Notes: generated by a model not told the origin, from the letters alone. DNA of 64,000 bases from Segatella copri (GCF_949820605.1 NZ_CATKVU010000006.1:1-64000), one strand, 5' to 3'; counted from the stretch's first letter, positions 37,192 through 45,444 are shown. Translations and numbers: made by a program.

Positions 37192-38398
37192 ATAGTTCAC
37201 TTGTTTCGGACTTATGATATTGCAAGTTTTTCATTGCTGCTCTTTGAATCCAACGGTTCCCATTTTCTGTTCTGCTTACCTATGGCGAACATTCTGAGAA
37301 CAAGTTTGAACTTAACGGCATTCAATGCCTTGCGTTTAGTGTCTGAATCTTGCTTACCTCCTAATTTACGGTTATAAAATGATTGTAACTCTGCATCATA
37401 TTGTACAGCAACTGTGGCCGCCATGGATAGATCCGCTTTCGCCTGACCATCACAGCGTGCTGAAGGTCGGGGACGCCATCTCACACTGGTGCCTGAAGTG
37501 TGGGAGTGCGGTGCCACGCCGACATAACTGGCATATTGCCTTGCTGTTTCAAATGCGGTAAAGTTTCGGGTAATGACAATGACATTTATGGCATTGACGA
37601 AGCCGACTCCTGGTATTGTCAGAAGATTCTTGTAAGTAGCCAAAAGGCTATCGTCTGTAGCCAGCAACTTCTGCTCTTCCAACTCGATGTTATCAATGTC
37701 ACGGCTGAATTTCTTGATGTAGCCATCATATAACTGGGCATCTTCCTTTGTGGTGCACAGCTGTCTTCTGTTCATGAAGCATGTACGCTGTTCCACCAGG
37801 AACTTACGCTCATTCATCAGTGCCTTGAGTCTCTGCATGGTCTTGTCAGGCATTTTATAAGGCTTGACACATTCGGTACCATTATAGCGATAGAGAAAGT
37901 CTGCAATCTTGGCAGAGTCAATCTTGTCGCTCTTGTCCTTGGGTTCCATGGGATAATGCTTTACCACATGGGTGGAGAGCATGCAGAACTGATAGTTCCT
38001 GGCATTAAGAAACTTCTCCAGTTCCATGGAATAGCTGCCGGTGAACTCCATTCCAAAGAGACAGTTCGAGAGAACCACATGATTCTTCTTGAGCCATGTG
38101 CACATTTCGCCAAATCCCTTGCGGGAATTGTTGAATACATCGTGAGAAAAGTCCTTAATTGGGGCTTCTTCACAGAAAATTGATACGTCAATGACATTTT
38201 TTGAGATGTCGATGCCGATAAATGATTTATTTTTCATACCTTTGTACCGCATTTTGCAGGAAGGAGCTCTCTATGTCAGGGTAAGCCACATCTTTTAAAA
38301 GCTTCCACGGCTAATTCCCTAAACGGCACTTGACCTGGCATTTCAGGCTGGGGAGACTAGATCAGGGAAAGGTCTTTGTCTAAGACAAAATAGTTCAC
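37192..38398 (-). mobile_element. First IS110-family element
   Basis: A 342-residue IS110 transposase gene is flanked by ATAGTTCAC at 37192-37200 and again at 38390-38398 in the same orientation. If these are the junctions the element is about 1.2 kb. A third copy at 38504-38512 could instead be the outer boundary, in which case the copy at 38390 lies within the non-coding 5' region. Confidence 0.65.
37212..38237 (-). CDS. IS110-family transposase (first copy)
   Basis: A 341-residue DEDD/Ser-type recombinase. The N-terminal RuvC-like domain begins FIGIDISKNVIDVSIF, with the second acidic residue in FGMEFTGSYS and the DKIDSAKIADFLYRY pair. The C-terminal Tnp domain has LLTIPGVGFVNAINVIV and YASYVGVAPHSHTSGTS with the nucleophilic Ser. 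ATG at 38237 is chosen; an upstream ATG would add five residues. It differs strongly from the neighbouring IS110 protein, so the two are not a duplication. Confidence 0.92.
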   Translation of the reverse strand: MKNKSFIGIDISKNVIDVSIFCEEAPIKDFSHDVFNNSRKGFGEMCTWLKKNHVVLSNCLFGMEFTGSYSMELEKFLNARNYQFCMLSTHVVKHYPMEPKDKSDKIDSAKIADFLYRYNGTECVKPYKMPDKTMQRLKALMNERKFLVEQRTCFMNRRQLCTTKEDAQLYDGYIKKFSRDIDNIELEEQKLLATDDSLLATYKNLLTIPGVGFVNAINVIVITRNFTAFETARQYASYVGVAPHSHTSGTSVRWRPRPSARCDGQAKADLSMAATVAVQYDAELQSFYNRKLGGKQDSDTKRKALNAVKFKLVLRMFAIGKQNRKWEPLDSKSSNEKLAIS

Positions 38399-38503
38399 TA
38401 CCCCCGTCCGGAGTTCCTTCCATTTCAGATGCTCCGGCAAAGGTAGTGAAAAAAACGCAGACAAAAGACTTAGTCGGGAAATAGTTATGCTCTAAGAAGT
38501 GCG
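38238..38503 (-). ncRNA. Candidate IS110 bridge-RNA region (first element)
   Basis: 266 gene-free bases lie upstream of the transposase, where IS110 elements encode a bridge RNA. Read on the minus strand, several stems are possible: TTGTC/GACAA next to the 38390 motif, CCTG...CAGG, and AGCC...GGCT. The motif ATAGTTCAC of the element borders is repeated inside at 38390-38398, where a guide loop might be. No family model could be run, so the call is tentative. Confidence 0.35.
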
Positions 38504-39650
38504 ATAGTTCACTTTTGCTGCATTTTAGTTCTTATATGCATCTGTCTCCACATATGGTGTTCCACGCTTTATCACGGCAAACATACGAAGGACTAGCTTG
38601 AACTTGATGGCATTGAGTACGATGCCACCGCATTTTTCCTTTCTCTTGCGTATCCAATAGTCTCTTATTGAAGGATTGTTCCTTATGGCGGAAAGGACAG
38701 CTATGGATAAGTCTGCCTTGGCTTCAGAAAAGCCTTTCTTGGAAACACCCGTTTTCTTTCTTACTGAGGTACCAGATTCCTTTTTAAAAGGGGCTATTCC
38801 TATGTAACAGGCATATTTGCGAGGATTGCTGATTGCAGTGAAATTTTCCGTCAATACAATGGTTTCCAACGCTATGATGCGACCAATGCCAGGAATGGAG
38901 GTCAGCAGATTGTAATTCTTTCTGATGCTTGTATCTTCATTCATGTAGCTGTCAATCTCCTTGTCTATTGCTTTCTGGTTTTCCTGCATGTTCTTCAGCA
39001 GGAGTTTCTTGCGTTCAACGGATAAGTCTGTGTCGTATGCGCAGATATCATGAAGCTGTTGCTTGTAAAGAACAGACTGTTTGGTGTTCTGCTTACGCTC
39101 AGCCAGCAATCTCTTCAACTTGAAATAGACAGATGAAGGAAGTTTGGAGGGATTGCGAAGAATCTTCTTGTGGTTCTGCTCACAATAGATTGCTATTCTG
39201 AAAGCATCCAGTTCATCAGTCTTGATACGGTCTAGAGAGCGCTGGTCATCATCCAAGTCTGGCTCGAAGCGATGCATTTTGCGAGGTTCCACCATACCAT
39301 AGATATATTCTTTGGATTCCAGCCATAATCTGAAGTTTTGATTATAAAGTCCAGTATATTCCATACAGAACAAAAAGGTAGCAAAGTCTTTTCCTACCTT
39401 TGCAACCCAGGAGCCAATCTTTTTGAATCCAGCATCATCATTGCTCACCTGAATATGGGCATTCTTCCAATCGATGGCTTCACCATCATAATAAGCAAGG
39501 TCGAGAGTCTTCTTGGAGACATCTACGCCAAAATACAGTTCTTTATCCATATTATTAACATTTTAATATTAAATGGATACAAGAAAACATTTGGCTTGGC
39601 GAAGGACTGAGTCAAATGATAGTGATATTCTAGAGCATTTTATAGTTCAC
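38504..39650 (-). mobile_element. Second IS110-family element
   Basis: The transposase gene is bordered by ATAGTTCAC at 38504-38512 and 39642-39650, same orientation, 1,138 bases apart. The 5' non-coding part (39551-39641) is short, 91 bases, and the 3' part only about 12 bases. Confidence 0.65.
38525..39550 (-). CDS. IS110-family transposase (second copy)
   Basis: A 341-residue DEDD recombinase. RuvC-like start ELYFGVDVSKKTLDLAYYDG; acidic residues in FCMEYTGLYN and DRIKTDELDAFRIAIY. The C-terminal domain has LLTSIPGIGRIIALETIVL and YACYIGIAPFKKESGTSVRKK with the Ser. It is complete and in frame, and is the second member of the nested pair. A purified sequence relationship to the first copy is low outside the motifs. 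Confidence 0.92.
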   Translation of the reverse strand: MDKELYFGVDVSKKTLDLAYYDGEAIDWKNAHIQVSNDDAGFKKIGSWVAKVGKDFATFLFCMEYTGLYNQNFRLWLESKEYIYGMVEPRKMHRFEPDLDDDQRSLDRIKTDELDAFRIAIYCEQNHKKILRNPSKLPSSVYFKLKRLLAERKQNTKQSVLYKQQLHDICAYDTDLSVERKKLLLKNMQENQKAIDKEIDSYMNEDTSIRKNYNLLTSIPGIGRIIALETIVLTENFTAISNPRKYACYIGIAPFKKESGTSVRKKTGVSKKGFSEAKADLSIAVLSAIRNNPSIRDYWIRKRKEKCGGIVLNAIKFKLVLRMFAVIKRGTPYVETDAYKN

Positions 39651-39703
39651 CTTAACACCCGTTAACCAATTCGTTTAAACTTGTTTCCGAGTGCAAAGGT
39701 AAA
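39651..39703. other. Second unassigned flank of the inserted block
   Basis: 53 bases between the last ATAGTTCAC and resumed tnpB sequence. It contains GTGCAAAGGTA, which reads as a promoter -7 box on the minus strand but is probably incidental. Confidence 0.35.
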
Positions 39704-39875
39704 AGAGCATTTTTACCTGCTGGCGGTTCTTTGAGAAGAAGATGAAGACGGCACCACCGAGTGGCGGCAGCTCCATCTCCGTCCTCACAATCTGGTACAG
39801 GCCATTTATGCCCATGTTCATTCGGACATATCGCTGGCAGACGTAATACTGGGTATTTTCGTTTAGTCCAAACAT
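39704..39875 (-). pseudogene. tnpB: 5' fragment of IS66 tnpB
   Basis: About 57 codons of IS66 TnpB (FGLNENTQYYVCQRYVRMNM, ELPPLGGAVFIFFSKNRQQV). After VKML the frame leaves the family and reaches a stop at 39675, where inserted DNA begins. The missing half is at 36783-36968. The start overlaps the tnpA stop by 13 bases, as in intact IS66 elements. Confidence 0.85.
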
Positions 39876-40303
39876 AGCATATCCTCCTTTTCATAAAGTT
39901 TCATCAGATGCATGACAGATTTGGCGCTACCTTTCTTGATGGTGACTATCGTTCCATTTGGGAAGGTTAGGGTTATGCCAAAAAGATAGTTCTCTAGACA
40001 GACGGGTTCGGATGGCATTTCCATGGGAAGGAACATCATCCCAGTGTCCTTGGCTATTGCCTCGGAACATTCCTTACGGGCTTCGGCCTGAAGCAGACGA
40101 ATCTGCTGTTTGGCTAACCTAACAGAATAACCTTTCTCTGACATCCATCTATGCATCGAGCGATGGTTTACATGCCGTTCCTTTAAAAAAGGAATCAAAC
40201 TGGCTTTTGGATTATGATTCAAATGAATCTGGAAGGCATTCCATGCCCTCTCATAACGTTCTGTTGCTCTCATAATTTCGTTGCTTTTAAAATTATGGTG
40301 CAA
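39863..40303 (-). CDS. tnpA: IS66 TnpA-like accessory protein
   Basis: A 146-residue protein with the N-terminal helix-turn-helix-like part ASLIPFLKERHVNHRSMHRWMSEKGY and a short C-terminal beta part LTFPNGTIVTIKKGSAKSVM, typical of the IS66 Orf1. It is the first of three IS66 genes and lies immediately inside the right terminal repeat. The start may be the ATG at 40273 (MRATERYERAW), ten codons later. The gene looks intact. Confidence 0.85.
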   Translation of the reverse strand: MHHNFKSNEIMRATERYERAWNAFQIHLNHNPKASLIPFLKERHVNHRSMHRWMSEKGYSVRLAKQQIRLLQAEARKECSEAIAKDTGMMFLPMEMPSEPVCLENYLFGITLTFPNGTIVTIKKGSAKSVMHLMKLYEKEDMLCLD

Positions 40304-40393
40304 AGGTAAGAACTTTTACGATAAAGGGCAAGGTATAAACGCGGAGCCGCTTACCACTCTTTTTATGAGAGAATGAGATGGAAAGTGAGCAGG

Positions 40394-42475
40394 TTATTTC
40401 CTAACTACCAGATACTCAGTACCAAATCTTGTTCTTCGGTTCTTCAAACCTTCTATATTCTGAAGCTCTCTGCCCAATTTCTGTATACTCGAAACCTGGA
40501 GAGAAGAGCCGAATTTCTGCTTCAAAATGTCGAAAATGGCGGCTGCCATCAGATATTCGCCATTTCCCGGGGTACTTGCAGGCTCAAAAACCTGCAGAAA
40601 ACATTGCTTGATAGGGGAAATCTGTTCAAATTGTCTGTTATGTTGCATGATGATGGCGGTTTCCTTGGCGTCGAAATAGGATTTTTCGCCACGCTCCAGA
40701 GCTTGCATCGCCTGCGCATAAAGTTGCTCATAGTTCAGTCTGCCACTCACATCGATAGGTCCCGTCAGTTCTACTCCCAGGAAACGGCGGTTGCCGGATG
40801 GGTCGGAAAGAATATCGGTCATGTTGCTCGTGGCAATGAAGGAGGCTAGACGAGGAAATTCCTGTACATGACTTCCGTATGGCGGCTTGATTTTCACCGT
40901 TGGCAATTGCAGCAGATTCTTCAGAAAACCCTGCTGAACCTGTGGCGAAATCTGATTGAACTCATCGAGATTGATAAGCAGAAACTGTGACATCGCCTGC
41001 AATACCTGACGCTTTTCTGACAGAATCATATTATCGCTGAAGCCCCACGACAGTTCGCTCGGTATCAGACGGCGACAGAAGGTGCTCTTGTTGTAACCTT
41101 GCTTGGAAATGAGCAGCGGCATGGTACTGTTGCCATATTGACGGCGATACATGCCGCGCCACTGCTCAACCATTCCCAAAAACCAGGTGTAAAACCAGTC
41201 TTCCCAATGAGGATTGTTGGTGGGTATGGTTCGTGCCAGGGCACGGATGCGGTCCTTGCCGTCCCATTTTCCCAGACAGTCATAGAGATAGGACTCTATC
41301 GGACTGTAGTTTCTGATGCGGTCTGACTCTAGAAAATTCCTTACATCCTTGATGCTTACGTGGATGTCGGCTATCTGAACATCCAGCGTCATGCTTTTCT
41401 GCACACGGGCATCCACCGGTCTGAAATCGCCAACCCATGAATTGTTCGGGCGGTATTCGGTATATTTCATCACGGTATTGCAACGGAACTGGTACCGGCT
41501 CTCCAGGTATCTGATCATCTGCAGGATGTCGGCACGTCCTTTTCTGGCAGAGGCTGATATCTCCATCCTCTTGTCTTTGGAATGGGTATCGTAAGCGGTG
41601 CCCACTATCTGGCGGAGTTTCTCTTCTGTCACATGTCCCCAGTTGTTGCGGCGGATATGGATGAAAGCTTCTTCTTCGCTGAGGCCCATGTTGCAGAGCT
41701 TGATGGCGATGGCTGAGAAACCGGCAAGGAACCGGTCTCCATCGTTCTGCCATGAGATGTTGGCTTTTTTCATCTCTTCCTTCGTCTCTTCTGCTGCCTT
41801 GCGGTAGAGGAACTCATAGTCATCGTATGTCTTTAAATCGTCTACATTTTTAGGGGCTGAGGCTACCTTCTTCATATTTTGGGAGATGCGCATCGCCACT
41901 GCCTTACTGTTATAATAAGGAGAGGCATCCAGCGTAAGCATGAAGTTGGATGCCATTGATGGCTTTTCGGGTTTGATGGCTGCCTGTACCTGCGACTGGT
42001 AGAGCGTCTTTACCTGTTCGTAGGCAGACTGGTAGAGTAAGTCGGCGTCGGCTTCTTTTGTCGGGATTTTTCCTTCTTCGTTGCAGATGCTTACGAGCAC
42101 GATGAGGCTTCTGCCGTCGGCTCCTTCGAAGGCAGCAAAGGTCATCGGCAGCAAACTGACCGTCTTCTTGACGGCATCTTTTTCCTGGTCCGACATGAGG
42201 TTGATGAAGTGGAGCATCACCAGCCCGTTTGATTTCTGGAAGACGAGATTGCCGCTTTCATCCTTGTTGAATTCTGCGGCTGGATAAACGTGCTGCCATT
42301 CCTTGATGCCTTTGTAGTACTGGTAGTCGGCCTCCATGAGTGGCACACTCATTCTGAAATTGGTGACACTCAGCTTGGCATCATCTTTAGCGATGCGCTC
42401 CAGAAACCGTTCTACGGTTTTCGAACTGACCATCAACTTGTTCTGCTTGTTGATTCTTGTAATAGTAAACTTCAT
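40394..42475 (-). CDS. VirE/VapE-like primase-helicase protein (BT4734-type N-terminal domain)
   Basis: A 693-residue protein of Bacteroidales accessory regions. Residues 1-200 resemble the BT4734/VirE N-terminal primase-like domain (FRMSVPLMEADYQYYKGIKE). Residues 235-300 are helical, PriCT-like (FLAGFSAIAIKLCNMGLSEEEAF). From about 385 on there is a VapE/D5-like P-loop ATPase: TMPLLISKQGYNKSTFCRRL (Walker A, GYNKST), then FLLINLDEFNQIS (Walker B) and FIATSNMTDILSDPSGNRRF. Its function is not established to my knowledge; replication of small integrated replicons is plausible by domain content. It is downstream of the DUF6078-like gene and was not disrupted by the nearby IS66. Confidence 0.8.
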   Translation of the reverse strand: MKFTITRINKQNKLMVSSKTVERFLERIAKDDAKLSVTNFRMSVPLMEADYQYYKGIKEWQHVYPAAEFNKDESGNLVFQKSNGLVMLHFINLMSDQEKDAVKKTVSLLPMTFAAFEGADGRSLIVLVSICNEEGKIPTKEADADLLYQSAYEQVKTLYQSQVQAAIKPEKPSMASNFMLTLDASPYYNSKAVAMRISQNMKKVASAPKNVDDLKTYDDYEFLYRKAAEETKEEMKKANISWQNDGDRFLAGFSAIAIKLCNMGLSEEEAFIHIRRNNWGHVTEEKLRQIVGTAYDTHSKDKRMEISASARKGRADILQMIRYLESRYQFRCNTVMKYTEYRPNNSWVGDFRPVDARVQKSMTLDVQIADIHVSIKDVRNFLESDRIRNYSPIESYLYDCLGKWDGKDRIRALARTIPTNNPHWEDWFYTWFLGMVEQWRGMYRRQYGNSTMPLLISKQGYNKSTFCRRLIPSELSWGFSDNMILSEKRQVLQAMSQFLLINLDEFNQISPQVQQGFLKNLLQLPTVKIKPPYGSHVQEFPRLASFIATSNMTDILSDPSGNRRFLGVELTGPIDVSGRLNYEQLYAQAMQALERGEKSYFDAKETAIIMQHNRQFEQISPIKQCFLQVFEPASTPGNGEYLMAAAIFDILKQKFGSSLQVSSIQKLGRELQNIEGLKNRRTRFGTEYLVVRK

Positions 42476-42598
42476 ATTTCTGTTAATTTATTGATAGGGT
42501 GATACTTAGGATTGTCGATGGTTTTGCCCAGCTTTGCCCAAGGCGTTGGGCAAATGTGCCCGTCGTCTCGGTCATCCGTGCTCATCGTGTTGGTCATC

Positions 42599-42642
42599 CG
42601 TACCCGTGTACATGGGTACGGATACTCATGTACACGGGTACG
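42599..42642. repeat. Perfect 16-bp inverted repeat between the VirE-like and DUF6078-like genes
   Basis: CGTACCCGTGTACATG at 42599-42614 is exactly complementary to 42627-42642, with a 12-base loop containing GGTACGG. Outer GGTCA/TGACC pairs extend it (42592 to 42648). A further CATGTACGTGGGT copy follows at 42650-42662, so three related units lie in about 65 bases. Confidence 0.85.
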
Positions 42643-42686
42643 AGTGACCATGTACGTGGGTTAAAATCTTTATCGGCGTGCGGCTG

Positions 42687-43133
42687 TTAATAGTTGACCT
42701 CTTCTGCATAGCGGTCGAACCTCATGTTGGTGTATCCATGTTGCTGGCACCATTTCAGCACGTACTGCTGCTGTTCAGGCACGAGTCCTGTCTGTCCTAA
42801 TTTATAGCGATAGTATGAAGTCTTGCTTCCGAAGTAGGAAGTCATGTGTACTCTGAAACTGGCTTCGTCTTTACGCTTCAGTTCTTCAAGAATATTCATA
42901 AAGCCGTATGCCATTTTCATCATCTGCAGCTGCAGGAAATGTTCGCACTTGTTGTCGTGGTAGGCATCGGGATAGATGGCGTAGCCTTTGGTCTGTTCCG
43001 GTTTTTTGTAGGTTACGGACAGATAGTGTGCACATTCCTGAGCCAGTGGACATTGCTGGTTGAAGCAATAGTCCCATGAGTTGTAAGCACTTTCTTTGTT
43101 GAAGTAGAGTCTGACTAAATCTGCTTGTGTCAT
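42687..43133 (-). CDS. DUF6078-like protein
   Basis: About 148 residues from the ATG at 43133 (MTQADLVRLYFNKESAYNSW); an upstream ATG at 43169 would add twelve residues. Cys and His residues cluster in DYCFNQQCPLAQECAHYLS and YHDNKCEHFLQLQ, which could bind a metal. The C-terminal half resembles a helix-turn-helix (FGSKTSYYRYKLGQTGLVPEQ). I recall such proteins next to VirE/VapE-like genes in Prevotella and Bacteroides. A role as transcription or replication partner is only inference. It shares a promoter with the primase-like gene. Confidence 0.65.
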   Translation of the reverse strand: MTQADLVRLYFNKESAYNSWDYCFNQQCPLAQECAHYLSVTYKKPEQTKGYAIYPDAYHDNKCEHFLQLQMMKMAYGFMNILEELKRKDEASFRVHMTSYFGSKTSYYRYKLGQTGLVPEQQQYVLKWCQQHGYTNMRFDRYAEEVNY

Positions 43134-43169
43134 TGGTTTTTGGGTTAAATGTGTATAAAGTGGTTTCAC

Positions 43170-43610
43170 AGGAGTCGCAAGCTTCTAGGTGGAATCGGCA
43201 GGAATTTTTCCTGTTGGTTGCAAAAATACAAAAAATGTTCGAAACCGCATGCCTTTTTCTTCACTTTTTTAATGTTTTTCTGCGAAAACAATAAGTATTC
43301 CTCTGCTTTTTCGCTGAGAATCCCCCGTTTTTCGCCCGAGTGTGGCAATAGGTGGCAATAGGTGATAATAGAAAATGCCCTTATTGTAACGCTTAAATAG
43401 CTAAAAACCAATTGGTTAACTAGAAGTGTGGCAATAGTGGCAATAGTTTTAGAAAAACTTTCCCATACATAGGCTTTCCTCTTTTACTAATAAATGTTAT
43501 ATTCCCGCCATTCCTTTTCCAAATCATTCGTTTTCTCCCGAATTTACAGTACTTTTGCAGTAAGTATCTAATTAAAGATTAAAAGTGAAATTTAAAATAA
43601 GGTATAGATT
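43170..43610. other. Gap with GTGGCAATAG direct repeats and two promoters
   Basis: No gene is visible. GTGGCAATAG occurs at about 43342, 43352, 43429 and 43438. On the minus strand TATTTTTG (43221-43228) is a -7 box for the DUF6078-like operon. On the plus strand TACTTTTG (43550-43557) is a -7 box for the HAD stub. Confidence 0.6.
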
Positions 43611-43820
43611 ATGCGATACAAGAATATCATATTTGATTTGGGTAATGTCCTGGTGAAGCTCAATCCGGAAGGATGCATCGGGGCTTTCAAGGCGATAGGA
43701 ATGGGGGAACTGGCTAATCCGAATCCCCAGAGTGAAGGGATGAAGCTGATGAGCAAACTGGGTGTGGGGATGATTACCACCGAAGCATTCTGTGATGCAT
43801 CCATACCTTCCAGAACGTGA
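43611..43820 (+). pseudogene. Truncated HAD-family hydrolase
   Basis: The first 62 codons or so are a normal HAD-like start (KNIIFDLGNVLVKLNPEGCI, with the DxG-like motif I where the nucleophilic Asp is present), then the frame ends early after ITTEAFCDASIPSRT. A normal member is about 200 residues. The promoter is intact. A perfect hairpin (CTTCGATTCTGAC, loop GGAAAT, exact complement; 43841-43872) follows as a terminator. Confidence 0.8.
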
Positions 43821-43853
43821 AGTTCGATGATTGGCTTTCACTTCGATTCTGAC
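43815..43853. repeat. 39-bp repeat, first copy
   Basis: Thirty-eight of 39 bases are the same as 46636-46674 in direct orientation. In this copy the 3' part is the left arm of a terminator hairpin (43841-43872). Confidence 0.85.
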
Positions 43854-43888
43854 GGAAATGTCAGAATCGAAGCTTTTATTAAAAGGCA

Positions 43889-45190
43889 TCAGAATGATTT
43901 GTCAAATGGTGTCAGGCAGGCATAGAGCGGAACGTTGATCATCCAGTCTTGATCCTTATAGGGAAGCATGGAGTAGCGAAGTCCCTTCAGTTGCGGATTG
44001 TTGGTGATGAATGTTCTGAGAGATTTCGCCTTAACGTTCACCTCTGCCTTTACTTCTATCGGTATAACCCTGTCGTGCCATTGGGTCAGGAAATCAATCT
44101 CTATTGTGGAGTTATCCACAGCATGATAGTATAATGGAATATCCTGGCTTTTCAGCTGGGTGAAGACATATAGTTCTGTAAAGGCACCTTTATATTCAGA
44201 GAAAATGCCATCGCCCACCAGCATCGATTCTGCTGAAGTCTCTGCCATCGCTCCCATCAGTCCCACATCGAGCATGAAGAGTTTGAAGGCGTTCAGGTCT
44301 TCATAGAATTTGAAAGGGAGGCGTGGGGTATTGACTCTCTGAACCTTATATGCCAGTCCTGCATCTATCAGCCATTGGATGGCCAGTTCGAAATCTGCGG
44401 CTCTGGCACTTTTCTTCACGGCTCCATAGATGAACTTCTTGTTCTCTTTGGCAAGTTGGGCAGGGATACTGTCCCACACCATATTAATGCGAGGCACTTC
44501 TCTATCTGGTGCGTGCTTCGAGAAATCTCGGCGATAGTCTTGTATAATCTGCTTTTGGATGGAACGGACTTCCTGTAGTCCCTTCTGCTCTACATGGGCG
44601 AGTACGGCGGCTGGCATTCCTCCTACATAATAATATTGTCGCAGCAGGCTGATCAATTCTGTTTCCAGTAAATTGATGACGTTCCAATTTCCTTCTTTCA
44701 GGATGCTTGCCAGTTTCGCTTTTCCCATGGCATCGAGGAATTCGATGAAGTTCATCGGGTAGAGGCGCAGCTCTTCTACTTTTCCTACTGGATATGATAC
44801 CCCGCTATGGAGTGATATTCCCAGCAGGGATCCTGCCACGATGATATGAATATCAGGAGCATCCTCGCAAAAGAACTTTAAAGTTTCTAATGCTTTAGGA
44901 CAATCTTGTATCTCATCGAGTACCATAAGTGTATCGTTGGGGGTAATATCTACCTGGCTGATGGCGGAGAGTGCCATCAGTATATCAGCTGTTGTGCCGC
45001 CTTTTTCAAACACTTCTGCTGCCTTCTGATTTCTGTCGAGACTGAAGAATGCAAGTTTTTTATATTCTCTTTTTCCAAATTTTTGCAGGATATAGGTCTT
45101 GCCTACTTGTCTTGCTCCGTTGAGAATCAGAGGTTTATGATTTTGCTTGTTCTTCCATTCTACGAGTTTGTTATAGATGCTTCTTTCCAT
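43889..45190 (-). CDS. AAA ATPase with DUF4143 domain
   Basis: A 433-residue protein. The N terminus has Walker A KPLILNGARQVGKTYILQKF, Walker B-like TLMVLDEIQDCPKALETLKF and sensor-like IIVAGSLLGISL. The C-terminal DUF4143 part has ADFELAIQWLIDAGLAYKVQR and the nuclease-like TIEIDFLTQWHDRVIPIEVKAE (E-D-ExK pattern). Families of this type are common in Bacteroidales genomes, often in many copies. Their function is unclear; the C-terminal region resembles a PD-(D/E)xK nuclease fold. Four phased repeats occupy the promoter and leader, so expression is probably controlled. Confidence 0.85.
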   Translation of the reverse strand: MERSIYNKLVEWKNKQNHKPLILNGARQVGKTYILQKFGKREYKKLAFFSLDRNQKAAEVFEKGGTTADILMALSAISQVDITPNDTLMVLDEIQDCPKALETLKFFCEDAPDIHIIVAGSLLGISLHSGVSYPVGKVEELRLYPMNFIEFLDAMGKAKLASILKEGNWNVINLLETELISLLRQYYYVGGMPAAVLAHVEQKGLQEVRSIQKQIIQDYRRDFSKHAPDREVPRINMVWDSIPAQLAKENKKFIYGAVKKSARAADFELAIQWLIDAGLAYKVQRVNTPRLPFKFYEDLNAFKLFMLDVGLMGAMAETSAESMLVGDGIFSEYKGAFTELYVFTQLKSQDIPLYYHAVDNSTIEIDFLTQWHDRVIPIEVKAEVNVKAKSLRTFITNNPQLKGLRYSMLPYKDQDWMINVPLYACLTPFDKSF

Positions 45191-45196
45191 GATTTA

Positions 45197-45311
45197 CACT
45201 TTTTCTAACGAATAATCGTATGAATTCCGCACTTTTTCTGACGAATAATCGTATGAACTTCACACTTTTTCTGACGAATGGCGGAGCAAAGATACACTTT
45301 TTCTAACGAAT
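45197..45311 (-). promoter_or_regulatory. Four phased repeats around the AAA ATPase promoter
   Basis: CACTTTTTCT[A/G]ACGAAT occurs at 45197, 45230, 45263 and 45295 (33, 33 and 32 bp apart). On the minus strand the -7 box TATCTTTG (45287-45294) lies between the last two, so one copy is just upstream of the promoter and three are in the leader. Confidence 0.75.
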
Positions 45312-45444
45312 AACCAAGGAAAAGGCCGACTTTTTCTCTTTTTCCTTCAAAACTTAATATTTGTTATACATTTGGGATTATTCTCTTTTTCCAATAAAAT
45401 GTTATACCTTTGTGGGCTCATAATAACTAACAAATAATATCAAA

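Larger units (their letters stand above)
35032..40354. mobile_element. IS66-family element with 8-bp target duplication, interrupted by IS110 DNA
   Basis: Terminal inverted repeats of 27 bp lie at 35032-35058 and 40328-40354. Both begin GTAAGCG and share CTCCGCGTTTATACCTTGC; only one base differs. The 8 bases outside are CACTCTTT on both sides (35024-35031 and 40355-40362), a clean target-site duplication of the length known for IS66. Inside, on the minus strand, are tnpA, tnpB and tnpC in the usual order. tnpB is split by about 2.7 kb carrying two IS110-like elements. The element landed just beyond the 3' end of the VirE-like gene. Confidence 0.93.

Noticed and set aside
43572..43889. 105-residue minus-strand open frame across the HAD stub
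   Set aside because: It reads the HAD promoter and the 39-bp repeat backwards and has no family resemblance.
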